64,000 nucleotides of DNA from assembly GCA_946807835.1 (NCBI GenBank), contig OX327686.1, forward strand, positions 124,001 to 188,000. The letters are read 5' to 3'. This DNA is from Ailanthus altissimus. Lineage: Eukaryota > Streptophyta > Magnoliopsida > Sapindales > Simaroubaceae. The position numbers were made by a program, and so were the translations under genes. Of the stretch, positions 38,028 to 50,545 are shown in pieces. The first letter of the stretch is position 1; the number at the start of each line of letters is the position of its first letter. Under the pieces are notes generated by a model. It had not been told where the DNA came from. It did no database searches and saw only the letters and a program-made list of their open reading frames with translations.

Positions 38028-41000
38028 CTACTTGTCTGGGTGTCCAGCTCTAGCATTGAACTCTTTAGTGTACACACGATGCCTTCGCTCCCGTGCATAG
38101 ATTACCCAGAAGATTAGTGACAGCATCACAGCAGCAGATACCATTACTAATCCAATGTAGATCCACTGGGTATAGCGCCGCAGACCAGGACAATGGTCTC
38201 TACTTATATCTGTAAAAGTATCACGCACAAAAGTGCAGTCTTGCAGATCAACCAAGAATGGACCATAACGGTACAAACCGTAACTCACATTTACAGCAGC
38301 TGCCATCTGACTGTGCAATGCAGGGGTCAATCGACCAGGAGTCGTACAAATCCCGGATGATGACACATGACAAATATAGTTCTTCCATACCTGTTCCAGA
38401 AAGAAGCCAAAATTATTTATAGGTCCCTCTTACTCCTAATGTTGCATCTGGAAAATTTTGAAAAACATTCAAGACTGGGTTGATTTAATTTTGGGATATG
38501 AGAGAAGCCAAACTTAGGCCAACATTGTGAGGAAAACTGGTATGCTATATGTTTGTTATAAGCTTTTCTTGGTAATACCATTGGGATCTATTGCTTAAAC
38601 TTTTGGGGTGCTCTATTGATATTACCTCTGTAGCATTGCTCAAATCCGCCTCACCAGCTGCACATGATCGAGCTGTTAGATCAGAATTAAAGGGGTTGCA
38701 AAGAACAGGCAAAAACGGCCCGGATTGATTGTAGTATACAATTCCAGCTTGTGGCGGGAAGTTTCTGTTGGCAACATTGCTGATGATGCCATCAACCACA
38801 GAAACAAGTTGTCTTGTCACATCCTTGCTCTGTCTCAAGGTTTCTTGGGCAGTTGCATTATCCACACATGGAAGTATATCATCTAAAGCTGTATGGGCAG
38901 TGGGATTCCGGACCCATTCATCCATTGAAACACATGAATCGGCAACCACACTAGTAAATAAAGAAAAACAGTTTAGATTAGGAAGTGATACACTTAATAG
39001 AAAAGCAAGTTTATTACAAATGAGTTACAGCATATATTACAAAGAGAGTTAAGATTTAAACCAAATATTACCCAAGAAGTGACACAATTTTCAAGGGAAC
39101 AAGATACACAAACACAGGTTTTGTGTTTGCATAATAGAGAGCGTAAACAGGCATGCAAGATATCATCCTGCTTGATTTGAAGATCATTTTGTTCCCAAAA
39201 TGAAGAATTTCACAAAGTACCATTAATTTCATTTCTATCATTCCTTATCAAATCTGCTTAATCAAACAATTGTAGTCAAAAGGCTTGTTTTTCACACTTA
39301 ATGAAAATTGACATCAGAGTTTAGGCAGTTTGGCATGTAGCTGCAATTTGATTCATGAGCCAAAAAAGGTTAGAGCTAAACTTCCCAAGATTCCTAAAAA
39401 AAACATAAATAATACTATTGTTGGCGAGGTAGGATCCTCATTACTTTTGGCAGTTGGGCAAGAAAAATATTTTATGCATATGACCCTTCTCCATCAAGCA
39501 CGCTATCACAGATGCTGAGGGAACAAAGTGGTGAGACTTCAATTTCTCTCAACGTCTATATATTAAAAGACTTCGAACAGCAGAGAAAATGACCAAAAAT
39601 ATCTTTAGAGATCAATTTAACAATTTCATGCAAAAAAGATGACCCAGAGAACACTAACAAAGTAGAGAGACATTTTTTTTTAAAAAAAGCTGCTTGGCAA
39701 GATAGAAAAACTGTTCAATAAACCACAGTACTTTCCTGTATGCTAGTGTCATAATTTACGTAATGAATTTGATTCCATTTATGTTGTTAAATTTAAAATG
39801 CTATGGAACACAAAGATGTATATATGTCACAAGCAGATAATATTATGCTGTCTGAGAGCAGGTGTTCTAATTATTTTTCTAGCCTGTATATTAAATGTAT
39901 CCGGAAACTGAAAAGTTGAAACATATTCGCAATATAACAAGCAAAATTTGTAAAAATTAATACTGATAAACACATATACCATCAGTGCCTACAGAGGCTA
40001 AGTTCAAAATCTAGATATTATTTAAAGGCCAGAAAACAAGTTCGTTCTAAAGGGAACAATTGATTCTTTCAAAGAAAATAAAATAAAACTTACTTATGGA
40101 GGAGAAGAAATACGCCACACAAAATAAATGTCACAGCAACTAATACCCACCCAAAGATCACCAGGCTGCGGTAATGATTATAGAAGTGTTAGATTAAAAG
40201 ATTACATTAACAAGTGCTCTATTCTTAATGAAAATTTTATGATTCAAGAAGCATATTAACTTGAAAATAAGATGTCACTTACAAGTATACAAGACATTGC
40301 AATCCAAAAATGGAGAACACTGCAACAGTAGTCACAACCATGCCATAGATTAATCAGATTAAATAAAAGCAGGCTAAATCCTTAGCTGTTCCAGCTTGAA
40401 ATCAGGAAAGAGAAAAGGACTTACAAAATCCAATAAATGAAAGAAAAAGCATTACGGCAGCAATAATAATAAGAGCCAGTCTCCTGCAGCACATGGCAAG
40501 AAGATATAAGGTTGATTATCAAAATGCTAAAAGCACTCTAAATCACCACAAAGAGTTGAAAGAGCTCTTCATTACACGCTATCCAATGCATCCTTTATAT
40601 TTTTTGAGTTCTTCGCTGTCTGAACAGAAAGAGTGGTAGCAGAAGAGTTGATCTTCCGATCAATGTCATCAATCCTGTTCTGAACATCAGGTGCCAGAGT
40701 AACTGAATTTACACCAATCTTCTTAGCTGCAGCAAGATAATCTGACACATTCTGGAGTTTTTCACCAGTAGTATTCGCTGTCTTCACAACATAATCAAGT
40801 GTATATAATGTACTATTGTGGAACTTCCCTTGACCAGTGTATAGAACAATGCATCCAACACTGAAAATTATAAATGATAACAACAAAATTGAGATGCTGT
40901 CATATAGTTGTTAAGAATAAACATATAATAAAAGTTACAAGGGGGAGTGGAAGAGTTACATTGCACAGATGGTGAAGAATATGAGGAAAATAAGAGAGAG

Positions 41001-42256
41001 GGCATAGCATGCTCGAGAATAGCCATAAGGTTCTCTTCGACAACAGCAATAACAGAGGCATGTGAGGCACAAAGACAGCCCGAAGATTATGAACCAGACT
41101 GCAGCAATGATAAAAAAGGGAGCCGCCGTAAAACCAACAGACTGCATATGAAAATAGTAACCAAGAGCCAGAAGAAACAGACAATTGATCAAAATGAATC
41201 ACCAGGCTAATCAAATAACTGACTATCAAAGCATCAAAAACATTACTTGAGAAACAAAAGATACCAGGCATGAGCAAATTCTAAGTTGAGCAACCACAAT
41301 AAAAAAAAATCAAACTTTTACCCGAGCATTGTAATATAATCAAATGTTAGATTAGGAAAAAAAAACTAGAATGATGATTGAATTGACCGGCTACCGAAGA
41401 ACAAGAACTTATAAGAGAAGGATAAAATTCATTATAAAACATCAAAATAACCACACACAAAAAATTGCAATAACCACAACATAGATAAAGAAATCAGCAA
41501 ACATTGCGTATATAGATAGCATAAAGCAGAACAAAACTGAATTTCCAATTGATTATATATGTTACAGTTAATTGCAAAACACCATAACACATCACCCCAT
41601 GCATTTCTTTTAAATGAATAATAAAAACTTATATAGGTGAGAAAATAATCAGAATAACTCAACAATTTCACAAGTCATGTAAATAGACCAAAACAAAAAG
41701 TACCTACACGATCCATTAGAAACAAGCAAACCCATTTGAAGAATTGGATTATGAAACGGAAAAAAAAAAAAAGACACAACCCAGATGAGAAAATTGATTT
41801 TTTTAAAAAAACAAAAACTCACAGCCCAGTAATGTTTATTGCTGATGTTCCATCCACCCTTGTATTTGTTGAAGTTATCAAGAGGGTCTCTCCTTTGAGT
41901 TCTCTTCTCAGCCAAAATCAAAGTGGAGTTCGGCGATGCCGTTTCATCTGCAAGAAACCTCCTTGTATTCCATGGCAACACCACCTCACCATACTCTCCC
42001 TCTACATACATACACAGCCCCATCAGAAAAAAAAAATGAAACTTTTTCATGAACGGAAGAAAAAAACACAATCTTGTTCAAAACACTATCATCAAATTGG
42101 AAATTTTTTAAGAAAAAAATAGGTACCTGGGACACTTGGAACGGCATGAAAATGGGAACTTGCAGAAGTTTCATGGGGGAAGAGAAAAAAGAAAGAGAGT
42201 AAAATGAAAAGAAGAGGAAGAAACAATGGAGGGTTTGATCTGAAACACAACAACAT
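38028..42256 (-). CDS. Multi-pass transmembrane protein, plant AT2G12400-type family, 543 aa, nine exons
   Basis: Exons in transcript order: 42127-42256, 41823-42001, 40960-41141, 40576-40860, 40425-40483, 40283-40319, 40094-40165, 38626-38950, 38028-38390. All introns are GT-AG and the phases join to 1632 nt with one terminal stop. The start at 42256 is the ATG in frame with a hydrophobic signal peptide (about residues 11-30) that joins in phase to exon 2. Membrane segments lie at about 112-136 (followed by CYCCCRREPYGYSR), 149-171, 261-290, 292-314 and 499-521. Long loops (about 172-258 and 315-498) hold N-glycosylation sites (NVS, NSS, NAT, NQS) and several cysteines; a basic tail RERRHR follows the last segment. 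The layout recalls Tweety-type membrane proteins; function unknown. Family named from memory. A CT-rich leader (about 42283-42322) and no clear TATA box precede it. Confidence 0.93.
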
Positions 42257-42601
42257 TGTTTGTGATAAGACCAGTAGAAGATTTTAGACGGGCAGAGACA
42301 GAGAGAGAAGATAGAAGAGAAGTGCTTATGTGGGAGTTACGACTTAATAAGTTGTGTTTGTGTACTAATAACAACAGTACAACACAACTCGATGGAAATG
42401 TATGTTTGTGTATGCAAATTCAACTCCCCCAGTCCTTACTAAATTTAGAGCCGCGGTCTTTGGTAACTTTCTTTTTTTTAATCACTCTTTTTTTACGGTT
42501 ATGAATTCGAAATAGAGATTTCCTTGCAGTGGGGAAACGGGCCCTCGACCATCACCATTATATCCTGGCATTTCTTCTTTTAATTTTGCTTTTTAGGAAG
42601 A

Positions 42602-42750
42602 GTGTTAAAGTCCATTGTGATTATGTCAATTGTAGTTTTTAAATTAATCAAGTTTTTTTTTATATATTTATATTGTGCTAATAAAATCATAATTAAATAT
42701 AGCTTTATTTATATAATTGATTTATGAGTATCGACCAACATTAGCACTAC
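42602..42750. mobile_element. MITE-like relic in the promoter of the membrane-protein gene
   Basis: Its left end reads GTGTTAAAG then ATTGTGATTATGTCAAT, the same arm text as the MITE at 35777. Its right end reversed reads GTAGTGCTAATGTTGG. It lies about 350 bp upstream of the start codon at 42256. Confidence 0.5.
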
Positions 42751-43419
42751 TCTTGAATTAAAATCTAAGGGTGCTTTTCTTTCAAACAAAAACTCTTTTG
42801 GATTGTACTTAAAGAATAGAAGATTTCTTGCCTTTGGTTGGAAAAAGAAATGCCAGTAAAAGGGGGATTTGAATAGTGAATGCAATGGGATTAATGTCTA
42901 AGATTTTTCACAACAACGAAAAAAAATGTTAATATTTCCTTCAATATAAATATGCTTTTAAAGCTTTACAACAAAATCAAAACATTCCAGTTTGTAAGTT
43001 AAAACAATTAACTCACTGATCATTACAGTAAAATCTTGTTTTGATAATGGTAAAAGAAATTACATAACAACTCAACTAGAAGGGGTGGTTTTGTCTTTTT
43101 CATAAGAAAATAAAGTAAAAAGCAAAACATTCCTATGTATATGTAATATTATTATAAACATTATTCCAAGTCTTTTCTCAATAATGTTCTGCCATATGTA
43201 ATTTTAATTAAATCAAAGAGAAAGGTGTTGCTGGTAACAAAATAGTTTTTTTTTTAAAATAAAAAAGAAAAAGAAAACTTCAAGAGGAAGAATTCAAAAT
43301 ACAAAGGGAATTGAATAGAGATGGTCGTATATAAGAGGAAGGAATATAAAACTAAAGAGCTTAGGGCAAATATAAACAAATAATACATAGAACAGAACGT
43401 TACAAACGAACAAACAATA

Positions 43420-43461
43420 AAACAAATCAATTGATAGATGAGAGATGATGGTATTATTAAT
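43420..43461. repeat. Direct repeat, copy 1
   Basis: About 40 bp (aaacaaatcaattgatag, then atgatggtattattaata) repeated almost exactly at 44498-44537, with two bases missing in the second copy. Confidence 0.75.
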
Positions 43462-43643
43462 AGGTGTCTCTCTTGGGCACACTGTTTTTTTGTTTATAGA
43501 AAAAATTTGAGAACGTGTAGAGCTGTCCTGGGAATAAACTTATAATAATGATAAATGTTTCTAGGGTTTATTAAAAGGTTTACCAACCAGTTGTCAATCA
43601 TTCACTTTCTTTATAAGTTCCTAATATTTGAGACTGAGATAGC

Positions 43644-43678
43644 ATCGCCCCCATTTCCCATTTCCCATTTCCCATTTG
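43644..43678. repeat. (CCCATTT)n heptamer tandem
   Basis: Four units of CCCATTT, the last followed by gcc. Confidence 0.85.
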
Positions 43679-44107
43679 CCACATATATATTGTTTGGCTT
43701 TGTTTTTTATATACGTACTCTATGAAGAAGTTGAAGTTTCTGCCGACTGCCGAGTCTTCGCTTTGGTATCATTATATTTCTTTTCGAGTCCGTGAATGTT
43801 GATGGTGAATGGTGATGATGGTGAGTGTGAGAGATGACATTTTTTCTTTTTCAGGTGGGGTTTATTTGTTCTGCCTACTTGGAGTGTTTGAACTTGATGA
43901 CGATTTTTATTTATTTATTTATGAATATATGGGTCCAGCTGGCTCCAAATTTGAAGTTTCTCGACTCTTTCTGCAAGAGATGACATCCTCGAATATGAAT
44001 AAATTAAAGATATCACTTTTCCAAATCTTCTTCGGATTTTCATGTATCTTTTATTAAAACAAAAAGCCTAAACAGCCATGATATTAGAGATAAATACTCA
44101 AACAGAG

Positions 44108-44250
44108 GGTTAGTATTAGTTTAATTGTGTTAATAAAGACTTTTAAATTAAGATCATTTCGTTTTTTTTTTAATATCTATCATAATTCTATTAACACAAT
44201 ATTAATAAAAAGAATGTAATTAATTTAAAAACCAAATGCTCCAATAAAAA
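44108..44250. mobile_element. Possible third MITE-like relic
   Basis: ggttagtattag near 44108, then aatatctat...attctattaacacaatat at 44173-44204, resembles the core of the 35777 element. Borders not fixed. Confidence 0.35.
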
Positions 44251-44497
44251 CATTGTTATCCTCAAATAAATTTAAATAGTGAAGTCTGTGGATTTATGTA
44301 TACTCTTTTCATTTCTGTTTTTTCTTTTCTTTTTTTTTCATGAAGCAAAGAAAACGGAAAATATTTGGTGAAGCATGCAAATTTTCTTTATGTATAATGA
44401 ATGACTCGTCGTTTTCAAGTTCTTGAATCTTCATATATATATAATTATATGCATGAAGCTTACACATCGAGTAAGTTATGGTCATGATTTGTTGATG

Positions 44498-44537
44498 AAA
44501 CAAATCAATTGATAGATGAGATGATGGTATTATTAAT
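44498..44537. repeat. Direct repeat, copy 2
   Basis: Partner of 43420-43461, 1.08 kb away in the same orientation. Confidence 0.75.
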
Positions 44538-46188
44538 ATATTACAAACTTTTTAAAGGGTCGTTTGGAAAAATGTACAAATAATCTTTTTCTAGCGAGAG
44601 CGGGTTCAGGTGCCCCTGCTGGTCCTACACCTATATATATTAATCGTAAATTTTAACATATTATTACAAAAGCAACGCATCTCTATGATCACTTTAAAAA
44701 AAAAGCTTTTGACACTTAAAAAAAATTATGTTAAATCTTAATTAGGATCTAATTTTGAGAATATATATGTAGCGTATTAAAGAGAACTTTGATGTGATTT
44801 TTTTATGGAGGAGAAGGATAATTTTTTGATGTGATTTGCCGACAAAGATTGGAGGGGATTTATTTTGTTTGGCTATAGAGACAACCTACCAACGACACTT
44901 TGAAAAATCGGGTTGAAAATTGACAAAACACAACGTGTTTCGTAAACTATACATTAACATAAGCACCATCACATCAACTACTCGAAGTTGACCTAGCAAT
45001 TTCCTTATTAATTACTTAATTTGCTCTCTAAACATACATGTGGCACCAATAATAATTTGCCTAAATTGTCGAATAATCATGGAATGGAATCACACAGATC
45101 ATCATAATGATAATGATGAAGAGAAATTTAAACTTTTGAAGTTTGCTAGATATATTAGATAATTCGAAAATTTTACCAATGTAATTACCAAAAAAAAAAA
45201 TGCATGCCCGCCGTTGATTTCTTCAAAATAATTAATTAATTTAAAAAAGAAAAAAAACCCATTAATCTATAGTGATGATGGGTTGCTTGATCTTGATCAC
45301 CCAATGAACCGTGTGGGTTCAACCGTTCAAACTCAACGAAGCCAATTAGGGTTTGGAGAGAACCATTCATTCAGCTAAGCCATGTGTATTGATTCTAATC
45401 GTAAAGTTGTTAGGGGTACTTAATTTATATTTTAATTGCAATTTTGATAGCCAGTTGGGAGAATGATGAGAAAAAGGTACCTAATCACGTCTTATTAATG
45501 AAATGTGAGTTTTCTATTTCTTTTTTTTTTTAATGAGATCTTTTAATTTATATAAAGAAAGATTTAAAATCAAAACTTTCAAATCTTCAATATATGTTAT
45601 CGATGGTGCAATCAGTAATCAGTAATCATAATGATGATGACAAGGTTATATATCAAAGTGAAACTAAGCCAACAATTTGTAAACATCGATCTTATAGTAT
45701 TTAATCTTTGTGCAAGAATGTGGACAATAGAACCTTTTGTATAATATCAATCATCATCAGAACATTACATATAACTAACGGAAAGAAAAAACTACAGGGA
45801 AAGAATGAAAACACAAAATGGAAACAAAAAGAAAAAGGAAAGGATGAAAACACAAAATGGAAAGAGAGGAAAAAGAAAAAGAAGGTTCCCTTAATTTCTA
45901 ATTGAAAGATGCAAATGGGGTTAGTCAGCATAAATAATAGCTTTGTTTTAAAGTTTAATATGATTTTGCCAAGAGCCATATTAAATTTAGATGCTTCAAT
46001 AAAGATAGGATAAAATATCTCATAAACTTAGAATTCACTAGGTGGGATAAAAGTACTTTAAAGTCTAAATTAACATACATGTTTTGTATATTAAGCACTA
46101 CATGTAGAGATTATTTAATATGATAAAATTATCAATTACTTTTCTTTATTTTTTTTTTTTTAAAGATTAAATAGATTTTAAGATTAAC

Positions 46189-46800
46189 TCAAAAGGGTGT
46201 GGAAGTATCCTCCATTACAAAAGGAACAAGCTTGGAAGGCATCTTGCTAAAATAAATAGTGTCACAATCAGGGCTTAAGGCTAATTTAGCTAATACATGC
46301 GCAACATAATTAGTCTTACGATGAGAATAACCAAAAGAGCAAATGGAGAAAGCAGCTACAATAGCTTTAATATCCTGAAGCAGTAAACCAAGTTCAGATG
46401 CTGAAGAAGTAGAGTCATTGAGATCATTTATGAGTCTTAAACCATCTGAAAACACCTCTATAAACGAGAGACTAAACCATCTTGTCATTTGAAAAGCCCT
46501 CAATATCGCCATAGCTTCCAAGATGTCCATCGAGAGCTGCTGGGCAGCAACCAAAATTGATAAAGAGGCGAGAACATAACTTACAGTATCTCTGAAAATA
46601 ACCCCCCCATACCAATTTTAGAATAGCCAGCGTCAAGATCGCCATCAGTGTTCATTTTAACAAAACCAACAGTAGGAGCAGACCACTTGAGCTTTATGAG
46701 ATCACAACCAACAACAACAGATTGATTCGTAGACCAAAGATCCTCTAGATAGCCTTTGGACCATTCTATCATCTTCGAATAATTCACTGCTTTCTGTTCC
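46189..46800 (-). pseudogene. RNase H-like C-terminal domain of the outer LINE
   Basis: Two adjacent open stretches (46581-46787, 46189-46554), offset by a frame break, carry the plant LINE RNase H pattern: GFVKMNTDGD with a catalytic-type Asp, ILEAMAILRA, EVFSDGLRLI and the final NYVAHVLAKLAL. It is the best preserved part of the element. Confidence 0.75.
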
Positions 46801-47103
46801 GTGACAGTTTGATTTCTGCAATACTAAAGTCTCTAAAGAATGATTGTTGATAACTCAAAATTCTCAGCAGACAGCTCTGACCCGCAATTCACCAAAAAAC
46901 TCCAAAGGAGAAGTATAATGTGTGACATGTAAATGATGCAAGAAGTAGCAGGTTTGTCTAAAAGTTGCCGAGACATCACAAAGCCAAATTGCATGCATGG
47001 AATTCTCAGCTCCAAACTCCACAACGCAAGCATACATCATCAAGAGGTACATGGCACCTATTAAGATTAGACACAGTTGGAAGCCACCCATGGGATAACT
47101 TTT

Positions 47104-48479
47104 TTTTTTTAAGTAAAGAATTAATATAAATGTCAAATTCAACAAGTATTACAAAAAAAATAATCAAAGGAGATAAATTAAGACATTACAACACCTATTA
47201 GTCTGGATATATTTATCACTCAGTTGCAATGTGATTTATCCTTTAGTTATTGACAGCATTTATACATCTAATTCAGACATCATCTTTAATTTTTTAATAG
47301 ACAACGCTAGTAGAAGAGGTTTTTTATTGGAAGACAACCATATTTCGCTCTCTCCAAATAAAATAGATTGTATCATAGAACAATACTCTTCTGATTTTAC
47401 TGAGTATTGATTTGCCTTTAGATTTTTTACAAAGAAAGGAGATCACTTGTTGCCATCTATCCGGGCATTGGTTGAATTGGTACACCCTTAGTACTTTGTG
47501 TCATATCTCACTACAAAAGCTGTATTAGAAAAATAAGTATGGAATTGTCTCACTGTTACAATCACAAAGGGGGCAATCATCTGGTGGAATAATCCCTCAT
47601 TTTTTTTAGTCTCTCCTTGATGGATAATCTGTTCTTTAATGCCAACCAAGTAACGAATCTGTGTTTAGGAATATGTTGCGTTCCCCATATCAGTTTATGT
47701 CATTCCACCTTAGCTTCATTATTCTTTAGACACCTCCAAGTACTCGTAATAGAAAACTTTACATTGGAGTTTGTTGTCCATGAAATTCTATCAATTGAAA
47801 TATTTTTGCGGAGATAATTCCATACCTGAGTAGTGTACTCGTCCAAAGGATCGGGGAGATTCCAATGACCATATTGCCATAAATCATTAAACTTAGCATC
47901 CCGTGAAATATCGGCATCATAAATGTCAATGTGAGAGAATTTATTAACTATTGATTCCTCACCCAGCCATAGATCCCACTAAAAATAGAAGGACTTGCCG
48001 TTACCCAAATCATATGAGAACAATTGTTTTATCTGACTTCTCAATCCAAGGATTTTTCTCCATGTCCAGCTACAATCCATTGGTTTTGTGATAACCCAAA
48101 AACTTAGCCTCCACAGTTTGTTATCAATCGCTCATTTTACCCATAAAGAGGATTTCATAACAACTAGTTCCTAGATATACTTAGTAACTGCCGATACATT
48201 CCATAGGCTTATGGATTTAATGCCAAGTCCTTCTTCTTTTTTACCATTGCATACCTCATTCCAGCCCACTAATCCTCTCTTCCCCTGTTGGTTGCTTCCA
48301 TGCTATAAGAAATTACGGCATTTATTTTTAATTTTTTTGGTGACTAACTTAGGTAGGGTGAACATAGAACTCCAGTAGACATGCATACTCATTATGACGG
48401 ATTTTATTAATTGCAACCGTCCTGCATAACTCAAATATTTTACAGTTCAACTTGAGATTCTAACGGTGATCCTATTGAT
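47104..48479 (-). mobile_element. Inner 5'-truncated LINE with 17-bp target duplication
   Basis: It inserted into the outer LINE. A 17-bp duplication cccatRggataactttt occurs at 47087-47103 and 48480-48496 with one mismatch (R = G/A). The plus-strand T run at 47100-47110 is its poly-A tail. On the minus strand it opens with the end of reverse transcriptase (GRLQLIKSVIMSMHVYWSSM, about 48430-48370) and GLVGWNEVCNGKKEEGLGIK (about 48280-48210), and ends with the zinc-finger region (IWGTQHIPKHRFVTWLALKN, 47690-47630). Removing it restores the reading of the outer LINE (AIPSTINLFL to LCLILIGA...HAIWLC). Confidence 0.85.
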
Positions 48480-49259
48480 CCCATAGGATAACTTTTATAA
48501 GAACAGGTTGATCGTAGATGGAATAGCCATAGCCCATAGATACCGCCATAATGACTGCACCCCGGAGTTGCCATCATTGCACAGAGCTTGATCAAGGGTA
48601 AGGAAGAGCCAATAATCACTTTTCAGAGTAAAGCGCTCATATCATCCAGGTTTCACTATGAAGGAGAGCACGACAAGCTCATGATCAGATTATATTCCTT
48701 CATTGGGAAAGATGCACGCAACAGGTCTTAATTCCAAAAGCCTAAATGATAGAGTAGATCAGCAACTAATGTATGTTCTGATAAAGTATGAGGGAAATAA
48801 GGCTTAAAATAAAAGGGTCAAGATAGCCGTTGGTTATAATGGACTGAAATTAAGTTTTCATTTCCAGCTCTCCACCATAAACTCTTAAGAAGTAACTATG
48901 CCCCTCCCCCTCTCCTAAGAGAATACTTCGCCATGCAAATGAATCTTATTGACGGGTGTGTACCTATAAAAATGAAGAGTTAGAGTAATATAAGTTCTAT
49001 AGAGTCCTTGCTACCAAGAAGTTTGGGGCAGCTAACCATCTCTATCCTTTGCATTGCATAGTTAAAAAAAAGTCAACTCCCAAAGCCTAAGGCCTTCATC
49101 TTTTTTCTATTGACAAAGTATCTCCTATGAACTCCAATGCATCTTACTATTGTTCTCATCACCGCCCCAAAAGAATGGAGCACATAGCTTCTAGATTTCC
49201 ATGGTGAGGCTTTTCGGGAACTGGAAAAGATTCATAACATAGATTAGAATTGCTTAGAT

Positions 49260-50260
49260 TGTTGCGGATATCAAGCCATGCACTTTAATTTAACACTCTT
49301 TCGGCATCAACTAAGTCACGACCTTGATACCTATTTTATTCTATGCACAGCGAAAAACCATGATTCACATCATAAGTAAGAACATATAAGATCAACACAC
49401 CAATAAAGATTAAAAAAAATAAACCAATCAACAAGATACAAGATATACGTAGTTTGGCCCAAAATTGCCTATGTCCACAGAGAATCCATGATCCAACTTC
49501 TTATTATTGATATAAATTATTAAGTATCTTCTTACATCATCAATAATCCTACAAGACCCCTTAGTATCTCACATAGAGACCTTTAAATATCTACCCTTGA
49601 TCACCATGACTCCCTAAGACCTCTTAGTATCTGCTCATAAGAGATTTTTATAAGGAATACAAGAATAGCCCGAGCATTTAAACCAAAAGGATCTATGGTG
49701 TTTCTTTTGTTCACTTAAAAACAAAAAGAAAAAATACTCCCCAAAGGTTACACCTTAATGCACCACGCACTTAGTGCCTACCTAACTCTCTATTATCTTT
49801 TATAGTTATATCTTGAAACCTTAGATACTTTATCTTTCTCTTGTGTTTAGAATGGTTTATATAGTGAATAAAATACCCTTAGAAACCCTAAACTTAGTTG
49901 GAATAAGAATATTTACTTATAGGAGTCCTAATCTCACTTAAAGAAGTCAATTGAGCCAAAATAGAAAGTACCTTAAAGTTATCGAGTGAATAGTAACTAC
50001 GCGAACAGTACCCCATGCATAAACAATAATCACCATGAACAGTACCCGTAGTGAAAAGTACTCCCGTGCACAGTATTTATCGCCGCACACAATGCTCGCC
50101 GTGAACAGTGTCGCCGCATGAACAGTACTCGTTCTTTTTTGCTTTTCATTTTGCTCATCCCTTATACACCCAATGCGTACTTGATTTCATAATGATTCTT
50201 CTATTGATATTCATCTCTATTCTTGCCCATACAAAATTGTTGAATCACTAATTTTCAACA
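49260..50260 (-). mobile_element. Solo copia LTR inside the outer LINE
   Basis: On the plus strand it runs TGTTGCGGATATC to AATTTTCAACA (1001 bp), the reverse of the LTRs at 57994-59023 and 60185-61135, with the same ordered blocks (gatactaagaggtctta-type repeats, agaaacaccatagatc). The flanks tagat (49255-49259) and taaat (50261-50265) are a target duplication with one change. Where the related LTRs have GC-rich palindromes, this one has six gaacagta-type motifs (50001-50130). Confidence 0.85.
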
Positions 50261-50508
50261 TAAATCATAACTTTAATAAGAATCTCATGGCCTCCTACTG
50301 AGAAAAGATGTCTTTTTCGACCCTTTATCATATTGTTCTCTCCAGCTGTACCATTATCAAGCATAGGAAAAGTATTCCACACTTTTTCCTTAATGGTTGT
50401 GAAAAGATTTTGCTTATTCTTACTTGAGACACTCGATTAGCCCAAGTACTTACTTTGAGAATGTACATGAATTACTTCCAGACATTGAGTTAACTGACCC
50501 CCTACATT

Positions 50509-50509
<1 letters not shown>

Positions 50510-50540
<31 letters not shown>
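50510..50540. repeat. (TA)n microsatellite
   Basis: About 15 TA units inside the outer LINE. Confidence 0.9.

Positions 50541-50545
<5 letters not shown>

Larger units (their letters stand above)
42257..46140. other. Intergenic, no gene supported
   Basis: Contains the upstream region of the membrane-protein gene, two MITE-like relics (42602-42750, about 44108-44250), a CCCATTT tandem run (43644-43678), a 40-bp direct repeat pair (43420/44498) and a poly-purine stretch at 45780-45890 with a 40-bp period. No protein-like frame was recognised. Confidence 0.55.
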
